From NCBI RefSeq assembly GCF_900182705.1, contig NZ_FXTP01000002.1:1-64000 (forward strand): a DNA stretch of 64,000 bases, read 5' to 3'. Under the pieces are notes generated by a model. That model was not told the origin of the DNA. It did not search any database and saw only the letters and a list, made by a program, of their open reading frames with translations. The position numbers were made by a program, and so were the translations under genes. Every line of letters begins with the position of its first letter. The stretch's first letter is position 1. This document shows positions 35,302 to 43,530 of this stretch, in pieces. The stretch comes from Gracilimonas mengyeensis. Its GTDB lineage: Bacteria > Bacteroidota > Rhodothermia > Balneolales > Balneolaceae.

Positions 35302-36810
35302 ATGGAGTTTTTGAAGTCATTAGGTATTGAAGGTATTAATCCAGGGACCAGTACCGGTTGCAGGCATTTTGAGAGCAAAGAGAGTATTAGCAGTTTCACC
35401 CCTTCCGACGGGAAGAAAATTGCTACCGTAGGCACAACTACCCGCGAACAATACGAGCATGTGGTGGCAGAGGCCGAGAAAGCATTTAAAGTATGGCGCG
35501 AAATGCCCGCCCCTCAACGAGGAGATATTGTACGGCAGATCGGGGAAAAACTGCGTGAGTATAAAGAACCGCTTGGCAAACTGGTGACTTATGAAATGGG
35601 TAAGATTTACCAGGAAGGCCTTGGCGAAGTACAAGAGATGATTGATATCTGTGATTTTGCCGTGGGGCAATCACGTATGTTGTATGGAAAGACCATGCAC
35701 AGCGAGCGTCCGCAGCACCGGATGTACGAGCAATGGCATCCCTTGGGTATTGTAGGTATTATTTCCGCATTTAACTTTCCGGTTGCCGTTTGGAGCTGGA
35801 ATGCAATGATTGCCGCTGTTTGTGGCAACGTGATGATATGGAAAGGCTCCGAGAAAACCCCATTATGTGGCGTGGCCGTGCAAAAAATTGTAGCTAAAGT
35901 GCTCAAAGAAAATAACCTGCCCGAAGGCATTTTTAACCTGGTAACGGGGGATCGTGAAGTAGGTGAATGGATGACCGAAGATCATCGCATCCCGTTGATC
36001 TCAGCCACAGGTTCAACCCGAATGGGCCGGGAAGTAGGCAAAACGGTGGCTTCCCGCTTAGGTAAAACCATTCTGGAGCTGGGCGGAAACAACGCCATTA
36101 TCATTTCTGAAAACGCAGATATCGAGATGGCCATTCGTGCTACGGTATTTGGCGCAGTGGGTACCTGCGGGCAGCGTTGCACCAGCACGCGCCGACTCAT
36201 TATTCATGAATCGGTGTACGACCAGGTGAAAGAGCGCTTGATGAATATTTATGAGAATATCACCATTGGTGATCCGCTGGATGAAGATACGCTGGTGGGC
36301 CCAATGATTGACGAAGGTGCTGTGGAAAACATGCAGAAGGCACTGGAAGCCATCAAAGAACAGGGTGGAGAAGTTATCTATGGGGGAGAAGTGCTGGATG
36401 AAGATGGTTTTTATGTACGTCCTGCGCTGGCCGAGGTTGAAAACGACTATGATATTGTACAGCAAGAAACTTTTGCCCCAATCCTGTATCTCATCAAATA
36501 TGAAACCCAGGAAGAAGCCATGGTAATGCACAACGGCGTGAAGCAGGGACTCAGTTCGTCCATGTTTACGCTGAATATGCGCGAAGCCGAGAAATTCTTA
36601 AGCGCGGCGGGATCAGATTGCGGAATTGCCAACATCAACATTGGCACCAGCGGGGCCGAAATAGGCGGTGCTTTTGGGGGAGAGAAAGAAACGGGAGGCG
36701 GGCGAGAATCCGGCTCGGATGCCTGGAAAGCCTACATGCGCCGTCAAACCAATACCATCAATTGGGGCGATTCATTACCGCTTGCACAGGGCATCGATTT
36801 TGATGTTTAG
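35302..36810 (+). CDS. ALDH7-family aldehyde dehydrogenase (aminoadipate semialdehyde type)
   Basis: NAD(P)+-dependent oxidation of an aldehyde, most likely alpha-aminoadipic semialdehyde (piperideine-6-carboxylate) in lysine breakdown. Similarity to human ALDH7A1/antiquitin runs the whole 502 residues, for example PAPQRGDIVRQIGEKLREYK, NFPVAVWSWN, SATGSTRMGREVG, the catalytic Glu of LELGGNNAI, the nucleophile Cys of GTCGQRCTSTRR, and the C-terminal FGGEKETGGGRESGSDAW. No other lysine catabolic gene is adjacent. Confidence 0.92.
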   Translation: MEFLKSLGIEGINPGTSTGCRHFESKESISSFTPSDGKKIATVGTTTREQYEHVVAEAEKAFKVWREMPAPQRGDIVRQIGEKLREYKEPLGKLVTYEMGKIYQEGLGEVQEMIDICDFAVGQSRMLYGKTMHSERPQHRMYEQWHPLGIVGIISAFNFPVAVWSWNAMIAAVCGNVMIWKGSEKTPLCGVAVQKIVAKVLKENNLPEGIFNLVTGDREVGEWMTEDHRIPLISATGSTRMGREVGKTVASRLGKTILELGGNNAIIISENADIEMAIRATVFGAVGTCGQRCTSTRRLIIHESVYDQVKERLMNIYENITIGDPLDEDTLVGPMIDEGAVENMQKALEAIKEQGGEVIYGGEVLDEDGFYVRPALAEVENDYDIVQQETFAPILYLIKYETQEEAMVMHNGVKQGLSSSMFTLNMREAEKFLSAAGSDCGIANINIGTSGAEIGGAFGGEKETGGGRESGSDAWKAYMRRQTNTINWGDSLPLAQGIDFDV

Positions 36811-36816
36811 TATTAA

Positions 36817-36955
36817 TTGAAGATTAAAGATTAAAAATGGAAGATTTTTTTGATCCAATGGTAGCTTTAGGAAATGACAAGCCCCCTACTGCTACTCTTG
36901 CTTCAACTTACTTTGCATAAGCATTGTAAATCTGGAAATCTTCCATTTTTTAATC
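36817..36955. repeat. AAGATTN heptamer arms flanking a 90-bp core
   Basis: Seven bases after the ALDH stop an AAGATTA-type array begins. Its part GATTAAAAATGGAAGATTT (36829-36847) is matched by the inverted AAATCTTCCATTTTTTAATC (36936-36955), one indel apart. The enclosed segment has no ORF. Same family as arrays at 39.1, 46.2, 47.6, 55.7 and 57.4 kb. Confidence 0.7.
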
Positions 36956-36989
36956 TTCCATTTTAAATCATGCTCTCCTGTTTTCAGGG

Positions 36990-37017
36990 TTTGGATACTC
37001 GAGAAAGAGTATCCAAA
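36990..37017 (+). promoter_or_regulatory. Perfect 11-bp hairpin ahead of the cupin gene
   Basis: TTTGGATACTC and GAGTATCCAAA pair perfectly around loop GAGAAA. There is no T tract, and the structure ends 26 bp before the TTG start of the cupin gene, so an operator or 5'-UTR element is more likely than a terminator. Confidence 0.5.
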
Positions 37018-37043
37018 AGTCTATCAACTCAAATGCCACTGCC

Positions 37044-37547
37044 TTGAACACCATCCAAAAACTTATTGATACGCTGGAGCTGGAAGAGCATCCCGAGGGC
37101 GGCTACTTCAAAGAGACCTACCGCAGCGAGGAAATCATCCCCGAAAAAGAATTACCGGAAGTGTTTGAAGGGGAGCGTAACTGCTGCACGGGCATCTATT
37201 TTCTGCTGACTTCCGATACCTTCTCGGCCTTCCACAAAATCCACCAGGATGAGATGTGGCATTTTTATGAGGGATCATCGTTAACCATACACATGATTTA
37301 TTCCGATGGCCGGTATGAAAAACAGGAAGTCGGAATGAATTTAGAAAAAGGTGAACGTCCACAATTTACGGTGCCTAAAGAAGTTTGGTTTGCAGCTGAG
37401 GTAAGTGAACCGAATAGCTATAGTTTAGTGGGATGCACGGTTTCACCGGGATTTGATTTCCGGGATTTTGAATTGGCGGAACGGGAGTCTTTAACAAAGC
37501 GGTTTTACAATCATGGCGATATCATATCCAAATTTACTCGCGCCTGA
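37044..37547 (+). CDS. Cupin protein, DUF985 family
   Basis: 167-residue single cupin. The pattern EEHPEGGYFKETYRS, then YFLLTSDTFSAFHKIHQDEMWHFYEGSSL (cupin motif 1 with metal-type His/Glu), and SLVGCTVSPGFDFRDFELA is characteristic of the DUF985 cupins, whose substrates are unknown. The start is TTG at 37044; an ATG at 37033 is out of frame and closes at once. Confidence 0.87.
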   Translation: MNTIQKLIDTLELEEHPEGGYFKETYRSEEIIPEKELPEVFEGERNCCTGIYFLLTSDTFSAFHKIHQDEMWHFYEGSSLTIHMIYSDGRYEKQEVGMNLEKGERPQFTVPKEVWFAAEVSEPNSYSLVGCTVSPGFDFRDFELAERESLTKRFYNHGDIISKFTRA

Positions 37548-37690
37548 GGCATGAAACTTCCTCATTTGCGATATTCAATCTCATACAAGATTTTATCTCA
37601 AGCAGCGTTTAGAAGGGCCTAAAATAAAATTCAGCATTATCGCAAAAAAACCAATAGTTTTATAGCTCACTCATTCAACAACCGAACTTT

Positions 37691-39049
37691 ATGCAACAAG
37701 TAGCGAACAAAAACTGGAGTCCAACTTCCTGGAAAGAGAAACCGGTAAAACAATTGCCGGATTATCCGGATCAGGAAAAATTAGAGCAGAGCTATCAAGT
37801 ACTAAAGGATTTACCGCCATTGGTAACTTCCTGGGAAATCGAGGCTCTTAAAAATAAACTGGCTGACGTAGCGGCCGGAAAAGGATTTTTACTTCAAGGG
37901 GGTGACTGTGCCGAGAGTTTTGATGCCACCAAAGCACCCAAGATTGTAAACATGGTGAAGGTGTTGCTGCAAACCAGTTTCATCCTGATTCATGAGATGG
38001 GAATCCCCGTACTACGGGTGGGCCGCATTGCCGGACAGTATGCCAAGCCGCGATCCAATGATTTTGAAACGGTGGATGGAGAAAAAATTCATAACTATCG
38101 TGGCGACCTTATCAATAGTTTTGAATCAGATTCTGGGGCACGCATGCCAGATCCTGATCGTCTCATTGAAGGATATCATAAAGCCGGGCTTACCCTGAAC
38201 TTTTTGCGCGCTCTTGCGGATGAAGGCTTTGCCGATTTACATCATCCCGAGCAGTGGGAACTCGATTTTATGCGGAATAACGAGTATTACAAGGATTATG
38301 AAGACATGGTGTCATCCATCACCAAAGCCGTGAAGTTTGTGGAAGCCATTGCTCCCGATACTTTTACCACCCTGCAGAAAGTTGATTTCTACACCTCGCA
38401 CGAGGCACTAAATCTGTATTACGATTCAGCCCAAACCCGTCCTGTGCCCCGCAAGAATGGCCACTTTAACCTGAGTGCACATATGGTATGGCTGGGCAAC
38501 CGAACCCGTGATCTGGATGGAGCTCATGTAGAATATTTCAGAGGCATTAACAACCCGGTGGGGATTAAAATAGGACCTCCATATGAAATTGATGAGACTC
38601 TAAAACTGATTGAGGCACTGAATCCCAATCATGAAGCTGGGAAAATTGTGTTGATTACTCGTTTTGGTAAAGACATCATTGAAGATGAATTGCCTAAGTT
38701 GATCAAAGCCGTTCGTCAGGAAGGTTTCCCTGTGGTATGGAGCTCAGATCCGATGCACGGAAATACCTTTAGCACTGATGGTGGTATTAAGACCCGTAAT
38801 TTCGACGCTATTTTGAGCGAGATGCAATCGGCTTTCGCCATTCACCGCTCAGAAGGAAGCTATTTGGGAGGCGTTCACCTGGAGCTTACCGGTGATAACG
38901 TGACCGAATGCGTAGGCGGAGCAAATGGCCTGGATGTGAAAGGGCTCAATAAAAACTACGAGACTTTCTGCGATCCCCGCCTGAATTATGAGCAGAGCCT
39001 GGAAATGGCCTTTCTCGTAGCCCGCGAATGGAAGAAAAGCTATTCGTAG
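37691..39049 (+). CDS. Class II 3-deoxy-7-phosphoheptulonate synthase (DAHP synthase)
   Basis: First step of the shikimate pathway: condensation of PEP and erythrose-4-phosphate. 452 residues of the plant/microbial class II type: WSPTSWKEKPVKQLPDYPD at the N terminus, FLLQGGDCAESFD with the conserved Cys, RVGRIAGQYAKPRS, HMVWLGNRTR, WSSDPMHGNTF and HLELTGDNVTECVGG. These hold the PEP- and metal-binding residues. It may be feedback-controlled through the N-terminal extension, but that cannot be read here. A terminator follows. Confidence 0.94.
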   Translation: MQQVANKNWSPTSWKEKPVKQLPDYPDQEKLEQSYQVLKDLPPLVTSWEIEALKNKLADVAAGKGFLLQGGDCAESFDATKAPKIVNMVKVLLQTSFILIHEMGIPVLRVGRIAGQYAKPRSNDFETVDGEKIHNYRGDLINSFESDSGARMPDPDRLIEGYHKAGLTLNFLRALADEGFADLHHPEQWELDFMRNNEYYKDYEDMVSSITKAVKFVEAIAPDTFTTLQKVDFYTSHEALNLYYDSAQTRPVPRKNGHFNLSAHMVWLGNRTRDLDGAHVEYFRGINNPVGIKIGPPYEIDETLKLIEALNPNHEAGKIVLITRFGKDIIEDELPKLIKAVRQEGFPVVWSSDPMHGNTFSTDGGIKTRNFDAILSEMQSAFAIHRSEGSYLGGVHLELTGDNVTECVGGANGLDVKGLNKNYETFCDPRLNYEQSLEMAFLVAREWKKSYS

Positions 39050-39051
39050 GA

Positions 39052-39247
39052 AATTCAAGATTTAAGATTGGTTGTGAGCCAATTTTAGACTTTTCATGAA
39101 GCCGCGGCATTTTGCTTGCGGCTTTTTTCATGAACCGCAAAGAATGCCAGGAGGCGCAAAGTTCTCTGAAGAAATAAATGCCCCATATAATTCAAAATTC
39201 ATCATCCAAAATCCTAATCTTTAATCTTTAATTTTGAATCTTTAATC
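39052..39247. repeat. Heptamer arms around the DAHP synthase terminator
   Basis: Two bases after the DAHP synthase stop there is an array (39052-39070, AATTCAAGATTTAAGATTG). The inverted arm is at 39189-39247, with units ATTCAAA, AATCTTT and TTTAATC repeating every 7 bp. Between them lie the terminator and a Gly/Cys-codon-free stretch with CCGCAAAG and GGCGCAAAG, the same CTTTGCG-type motif that recurs at 56.1 and 57.6 kb. It fills about half of the 409-bp gap. Confidence 0.7.
39099..39128 (+). terminator. Intrinsic terminator after the DAHP synthase gene
   Basis: AAGCCGC (39099-39105) pairs with GCGGCTT (39118-39124), followed by a T run. Flanking TTCATGAA segments can extend the stem. Confidence 0.82.
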
Positions 39248-39366
39248 ACCCCACCTCTGCCATTTTGATCAGCAATTCTGCCACCGCTTCAAAAGCGTCA
39301 TAATCACTTTGTCAGCTTCAAATAGCAGTCTGAAATTTCATCAGCATTTTTTGCCCGACTGTCAGG

Positions 39367-39383
39367 ACTGCTTTCAGAGCAGT
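39367..39383. promoter_or_regulatory. Palindrome upstream of the sigma-54 promoter
   Basis: ACTGCT-ttcag-AGCAGT, a perfect 6-bp inverted repeat with a 5-bp spacer, ends 4 bp before the -24 element of the hsp20 promoter. It could bind a repressor or activator; it is closer than typical sigma-54 enhancer sites. Confidence 0.4.
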
Positions 39384-39386
39384 TTA

Positions 39387-39404
39387 TTGGCACATGCCTT
39401 GCAA
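39387..39404 (+). promoter_or_regulatory. Sigma-54 (RpoN) promoter of hsp20
   Basis: TTGGCACATGCCTTGCA matches the -24/-12 consensus TTGGCAC-N5-TTGCW. The invariant GG (39389-39390) and GC (39401-39402) are exactly 10 bp apart. Transcription would start near 39414, about 45 bp before the hsp20 ATG. No other site this good was noticed in the window. Confidence 0.78.
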
Positions 39405-39458
39405 TATTACTTGTGAATTTTTGAAACAAAGAAATCAAAATTAACAGCGAGGTTAGTT

Positions 39459-39887
39459 ATGGCACTTATCAATTATACCCGACCAAACTTAGACGTTCAG
39501 AACAAACGATTCAGTGACATCTTAGACGAATTCTTCAACGATTCACTGAAATACCGCAATGATTCTTTCACTCCCAGTGTAGATATCTCAGAAACCGAAG
39601 AGAATTTTGAAGTTTCTGTAGCACTACCGGGAATGAATAAAGATGATATTCAGGTAGATCTTGAAAATGGTCGCCTGACTATTAGCGGTGAACGCAAATT
39701 TGAAAATGAAGACAAAGGCAAAAACTACCATCGTGTAGAATCCGGATTCGGAACCTTTAGCCGTTCCTTCCATCTGCCCGATACGGTAGACGAAAGCAGC
39801 ATTTCCGCCAAATACGAAAATGGCGTACTGAACATCACTATTGCCAAGAATGAAGAGAAAGTTAAAAGACAGATCGAGGTATCGTAA
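39459..39887 (+). CDS. Hsp20/alpha-crystallin small heat-shock protein
   Basis: ATP-independent holdase chaperone. 142 residues with a short N-terminal arm (DVQNKRFSDILDEFFNDSL), an alpha-crystallin domain at about 38-130 (PSVDISETEENFEVSVALPG, GRLTISGERKF, GTFSRSFHLPD, YENGVLNI), and a C-terminal extension where the I-x-I/V motif is poorly conserved (KRQIEVS). It is the first of a proteostasis group with degQ and clpB. The sequence points to sigma-54 control. A terminator follows, so it is monocistronic. Confidence 0.93.
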   Translation: MALINYTRPNLDVQNKRFSDILDEFFNDSLKYRNDSFTPSVDISETEENFEVSVALPGMNKDDIQVDLENGRLTISGERKFENEDKGKNYHRVESGFGTFSRSFHLPDTVDESSISAKYENGVLNITIAKNEEKVKRQIEVS

Positions 39888-39912
39888 CCCGATCGTATTT
39901 TAGGTTAAGGGA

Positions 39913-39947
39913 ACCGGAGCCGTTTGATTACGGCTTCGGTCTTATTT
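39913..39947 (+). terminator. Intrinsic terminator after hsp20
   Basis: ACCGGAGCCG / CGGCTTCGGT (10 bp, one G-T pair, loop TTTGATTA) is followed by CTTATTTTTT. Confidence 0.87.
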
Positions 39948-40044
39948 TTTGTAAGGCTTGTAAAGATTATCACAAGCATACAATTTTTTTATATACACGC
40001 GTTGTAGAGAGCGAATAACAAACTTCATCAAAACTTGAGGAATT

Positions 40045-41547
40045 ATGAATACGACCGTTCGAAATATATTCGGGGTGGCTGCAGCAATATTGGTATTGCT
40101 TGGAGTAAACATAGCCACCGATAATATTAATGGAGCCTTCAATGGAACAGAAAAGGAAGGTAATGTCGACTCAGTAGTAAACACAGAAAAACCAACACCT
40201 GCGGAAAACCGATCTGTAGCATCTCTAAAAGATTTTAATGATGCTATTGTAGACATCGCTGAAAAAACCAACCCGGCGGTAGTTACCATCACCACCAAGC
40301 GTACCCAGGAAATAAGAAGAGTAAATCCTTTCTCCCAGTTTTTTGGGATGCCACAAGGTGAAGGACAAACTCAAGAGCGTATTCAGCGTGGGCTGGGATC
40401 CGGAGTGATTGTCTCTGAGGATGGTTATATCCTTACCAACAACCACGTGATTGATAACACCGATGAGATCACTGTACGGATGTACAGTGGCGAAGAAGTG
40501 GAAGCCGAACTGATAGGCACCGATCCACAAACTGATATTGCGGTGCTGAAAGTAGAAGAAAATAACCTGCCGGCAGTAACTTTAGGTAACAGCGACAACC
40601 TGAAAGTAGGCTCTTTTGTATTGGCTATCGGTAGTCCGCTGAGTGAAAATTTAGCACACACCGTATCCTTCGGTATTGTGAGTGCACGGGGCCGTTCGCT
40701 TACTAACCTGACAGCATATGGTGATTACATCCAGACTGATGCCGCTATCAACCCTGGAAACTCCGGAGGAGCCCTTATTGATGTGAACGGGCAACTGGTA
40801 GGCATTAACTCGGCTATAGCATCCCGCTCGGGCGGTAATGATGGTATTGGCTTTGCGATCCCTGCAAACCTTGCCAAGCGTATTATGGATGATTTAGTTG
40901 ATGACGGTGAAGTTAGCCGTGGCTACCTGGGCATGACAATGGGCGGTGAAGTAGATCAAACCATGGCTAAAGCTTTAGACCTGGATGATACCCGCGGAAT
41001 CATGGTAGGAAGAGTAGAAGAGGGCAGTCCGGCCGAAAATGCGGGTTTACAAGCTGAAGATGTAATCGTATCTTTGAACGGTGAGGAGATAAGAAACTGG
41101 GACAACTTCCGAACAAGCATTGCATCATTCAAACCCGGAGACGAAATAACACTGGGTATTGTTAGAGACAATGACAATATGGAACTGGAAGTAACGTTAG
41201 GTGAACGTCCCGATGATGCAACAGCATCCGCTTCTTCTCAGGATAAAGATGATTTAAATGAGCGATTAGGTTTCACCGTTACTGATTTGACTGCTGAAAT
41301 AAGAAGACAGTTGGATCTCGAAAACGAAACGGAAGGCGTTATTGTTAGGAATGTACGCCAAGGCAGCGATGCCTTTGAACGAGGACTCAGAAGAGGAGAT
41401 GTAATCACTTCTGTAAACAAGAATAAAATTGATTCATCCGATGAATTTTATTCTCAGCTTGAACGTTCATTATCTGAAGAAGACAACGTTGTACTATTGA
41501 CAGTCCTCCGTAACGACGTGAAACAATACCTGGCTTTTGAACTATAA
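40045..41547 (+). CDS. degQ: Do/DegQ-family periplasmic serine protease (HtrA)
   Basis: Envelope protease/chaperone. 500 residues: an N-terminal signal anchor (IFGVAAAILVLLGVNIA), the trypsin-like domain with the catalytic His of LTNNHVID, Asp of DIAVLKV and Ser of NPGNSGGALID, then PDZ1 (about 290-385, GYLGMTM and EGSPAENAGLQ) and PDZ2 (about 400-500, GVIVRNVRQGSDAFERGL). DegP/DegQ/DegS cannot be separated firmly; two PDZ domains exclude DegS. It has its own leader with a weak IR (GCTTGT/ACAAGC at 39956-39977), and two terminators follow. Confidence 0.92.
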   Translation: MNTTVRNIFGVAAAILVLLGVNIATDNINGAFNGTEKEGNVDSVVNTEKPTPAENRSVASLKDFNDAIVDIAEKTNPAVVTITTKRTQEIRRVNPFSQFFGMPQGEGQTQERIQRGLGSGVIVSEDGYILTNNHVIDNTDEITVRMYSGEEVEAELIGTDPQTDIAVLKVEENNLPAVTLGNSDNLKVGSFVLAIGSPLSENLAHTVSFGIVSARGRSLTNLTAYGDYIQTDAAINPGNSGGALIDVNGQLVGINSAIASRSGGNDGIGFAIPANLAKRIMDDLVDDGEVSRGYLGMTMGGEVDQTMAKALDLDDTRGIMVGRVEEGSPAENAGLQAEDVIVSLNGEEIRNWDNFRTSIASFKPGDEITLGIVRDNDNMELEVTLGERPDDATASASSQDKDDLNERLGFTVTDLTAEIRRQLDLENETEGVIVRNVRQGSDAFERGLRRGDVITSVNKNKIDSSDEFYSQLERSLSEEDNVVLLTVLRNDVKQYLAFEL

Positions 41548-41561
41548 CTTATTGAAGAACA

Positions 41562-41614
41562 TTTGTACCCCGAAAACCCAAACCTTGATCCCTGATACGG
41601 ATCAGGGTTTTTCT
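41562..41614 (+). terminator. First terminator after degQ
   Basis: TTTGTACCCC (41562-41571) precedes an 11-bp stem AACCTTGATCC / GGATCAGGGTT (one G-T pair) with loop CTGATAC, then a T-rich tract. It is a near-duplicate in layout of the element at 41714-41767. Confidence 0.87.
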
Positions 41615-41713
41615 TAGAATGTATTGATGGGAGCGATTGATAGATTCTGTGCTGTTTACAAAAAATTGCACAGATAAAATAGAATCATTTCGTATCTTAA
41701 GGATTACAGAATT

Positions 41714-41767
41714 TTTGTACCCCGAAAAACCCAAACCCCGTGCTCTGATACAGCTCGGGGTTTTTTT
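41714..41767 (+). terminator. Second, paralogous terminator after degQ
   Basis: The same 5' flank (TTTGTACCCC then GAAAAACCCA) and the same loop CTGATAC, but a different stem AACCCCGTGCT / AGCTCGGGGTT (one mismatch) and seven T. A short inverted repeat TCTGTGC / GCACAGA (41646-41674) lies between the two. No ORF is evident in this 346-bp gap. Confidence 0.85.
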
Positions 41768-41893
41768 ATGGGATTTTGGTTTTGGGTAGATAAGAAATAG
41801 AACGCGGATGACACGGATTAAGCGGATAGGAAAAAAGTAATCTTGGCTTAAATTCAGATTTGCCCCGTTCTTCTTCCTTATGCCGTATCACCA

Positions 41894-43369
41894 TCAAAAC
41901 AAATTGCGGGCAAAGTAGTAGCGGATGCTGGCATTGACGTTCCAGTTAAACAATTTTTCCTTCATAGTAACAACGCTCTCTCTATTATAGATTTCCATTC
42001 CCACAGAAGCACCTCCGGTTAGAGCAATTCGATTTTCAATAAAATAGCTGAGGTTACCTGATAAATATGTTGTGTTCCTTAAATAGTCGAAGTTAGATGT
42101 ATTCAGTTTACGCTTAGGATTAAGAAGCTGATTTTGCAGACGGGTGGTAAATAGATACCGGTCTGTCAAAGTCCATAGCCAGTTAAAAGAGGTTTGTGAT
42201 GATAAAGTCCACTTTAAGTCACTTTCGTCTTCAAGAGGGAATTGAAGGTTATTTTCGCTGACAAAGCTGATCTGGTGATTCAGGTTCAGGTTTTTATACC
42301 ATCTGATAGTGGCTGTGGTAATCAGCGCTTTATTGATGTCGGTATCGCGATCTATACTTGTTTCTCCCAATTGTTTGCTCTCTTCTCTTCGCAAACGGTT
42401 AAAGTAACTAAAGGTACCGGAAATTGAGGTTTCAAAACCTTCCAGCCGTTGTCCCAGTGTTTCGTTTAATACATCAGTGAGATATAACAAATTGTAAGCA
42501 TTTATCGCATCTAATTTTCCGGATAAAACCTGGTTCATATCACCCCAAAAATATTTTTGATAGCGATCGGTAGTTCGTTGATACCCTCGTAATTTGGTAA
42601 AGTGTTCTGCAGTAGCGATAATTTCCCTGTTAGTTAAGGAGGCTTCTCCAAGGCTTTTGTATCGTTCATTAAGACGAATAGCTCGAATTTGTGGCGTGAT
42701 ATTTCGGAGACGGCCAAAACCAATACCGAGTTCCGGGTTTAGATATAATCGCCTTTCCAACAGATCCCTTCTTCTTTTAGGTAGTATATCATCAGAACCT
42801 TTTCGGGAATAATCAGTCCACTGGTATCTAAAGTCGGCATCAATAGCAGTAAGGAGAAAGAAATTCTCGTTTAGGTAGTTCTGAATACTTAGATCCACTT
42901 GATAATTACTGCCGTAAGAACCGTTATATATATCCCGGTCGTAACCTAAAGCCCTTATTTCAGTGTTTGAGTCATATTCATATTCAAGCTGTCTGCTTGA
43001 ACCTTGCAAGCAGGTATTAACTCCTAATCGGGTATTCAAAGAGATTGTTTTATCCTCTGACTGCCGAAAATAACGATACGCCGGGGTTAAATTAATACGT
43101 ATGGAATGAGTATTGTGATCGGTATCTGTTGTAACTATGCCGGATTGACTGATATCAAAAAGTTCGTCATCAATCCGTAAGTATTCACCGGAAGATTGAA
43201 ACGAACCGCTCTCCAAATAAAAATTACTGTATCCCCAATCCGGCAGGCGGTAGTCGAGGATGTATTGAAAATCGGTGCTGTCCGAAAAACCGATACTTTG
43301 TTGGGCGAAAAGAGGGGAGCTACATACAGTTAAAAAGAGAAGAGCGAAAGGTAAGGCAGGTTTCTTCAT
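41894..43369 (-). CDS. Hypothetical exported beta-rich (outer-membrane barrel-like) protein
   Basis: I choose the ATG at 43369 because it starts a clear signal peptide (KKPALPFALLFLTVCSSPLFAQQ); the open frame extends 32 codons further upstream without one. The mature part (about 465 residues) is made of alternating hydrophobic and polar strands rich in Tyr, Asn, Arg and Ser (NLSYFIENRIALTGGASVG, NVNASIRYYFARNLF) and ends in Phe, as outer-membrane beta-barrels do. Family not recognised. It is convergent with degQ and divergent from clpB. Confidence 0.72.
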   Translation of the reverse strand: MKKPALPFALLFLTVCSSPLFAQQSIGFSDSTDFQYILDYRLPDWGYSNFYLESGSFQSSGEYLRIDDELFDISQSGIVTTDTDHNTHSIRINLTPAYRYFRQSEDKTISLNTRLGVNTCLQGSSRQLEYEYDSNTEIRALGYDRDIYNGSYGSNYQVDLSIQNYLNENFFLLTAIDADFRYQWTDYSRKGSDDILPKRRRDLLERRLYLNPELGIGFGRLRNITPQIRAIRLNERYKSLGEASLTNREIIATAEHFTKLRGYQRTTDRYQKYFWGDMNQVLSGKLDAINAYNLLYLTDVLNETLGQRLEGFETSISGTFSYFNRLRREESKQLGETSIDRDTDINKALITTATIRWYKNLNLNHQISFVSENNLQFPLEDESDLKWTLSSQTSFNWLWTLTDRYLFTTRLQNQLLNPKRKLNTSNFDYLRNTTYLSGNLSYFIENRIALTGGASVGMEIYNRESVVTMKEKLFNWNVNASIRYYFARNLF

Positions 43370-43530
43370 GTCATCTGGGTTTAGGTTAGAACATTTTGGC
43401 ATTTGTACCTGACTGTTAACATCATAAAAGACAGTATATAGTTTAATAACATGTAAATGCGACACTATAAAAAAACAGGCACGGTTTTGGATTTATTTCA
43501 TCCAGAAAAGAACACAAAAGGAGATGAACC

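Noticed and set aside
39246-39310. Minus-strand stretch DYDAFEAVAELLIKMAEVG ending in TGA
   Set aside because: Reads like a protein C terminus, but only about 21 codons are open before an upstream stop and no matching gene part is nearby. Too short to call a pseudogene.
43370-43465. 32-codon N-terminal extension of the barrel-like protein
   Set aside because: The extension is not signal-like, while the ATG at 43369 begins a textbook signal peptide.
43466-43530. CIRCE element or sigma-54 site before clpB
   Set aside because: No TTAGCACTC-N9-GAGTGCTAA. The GGCACGGTTTTGGAT stretch lacks the GC of a -12 element.
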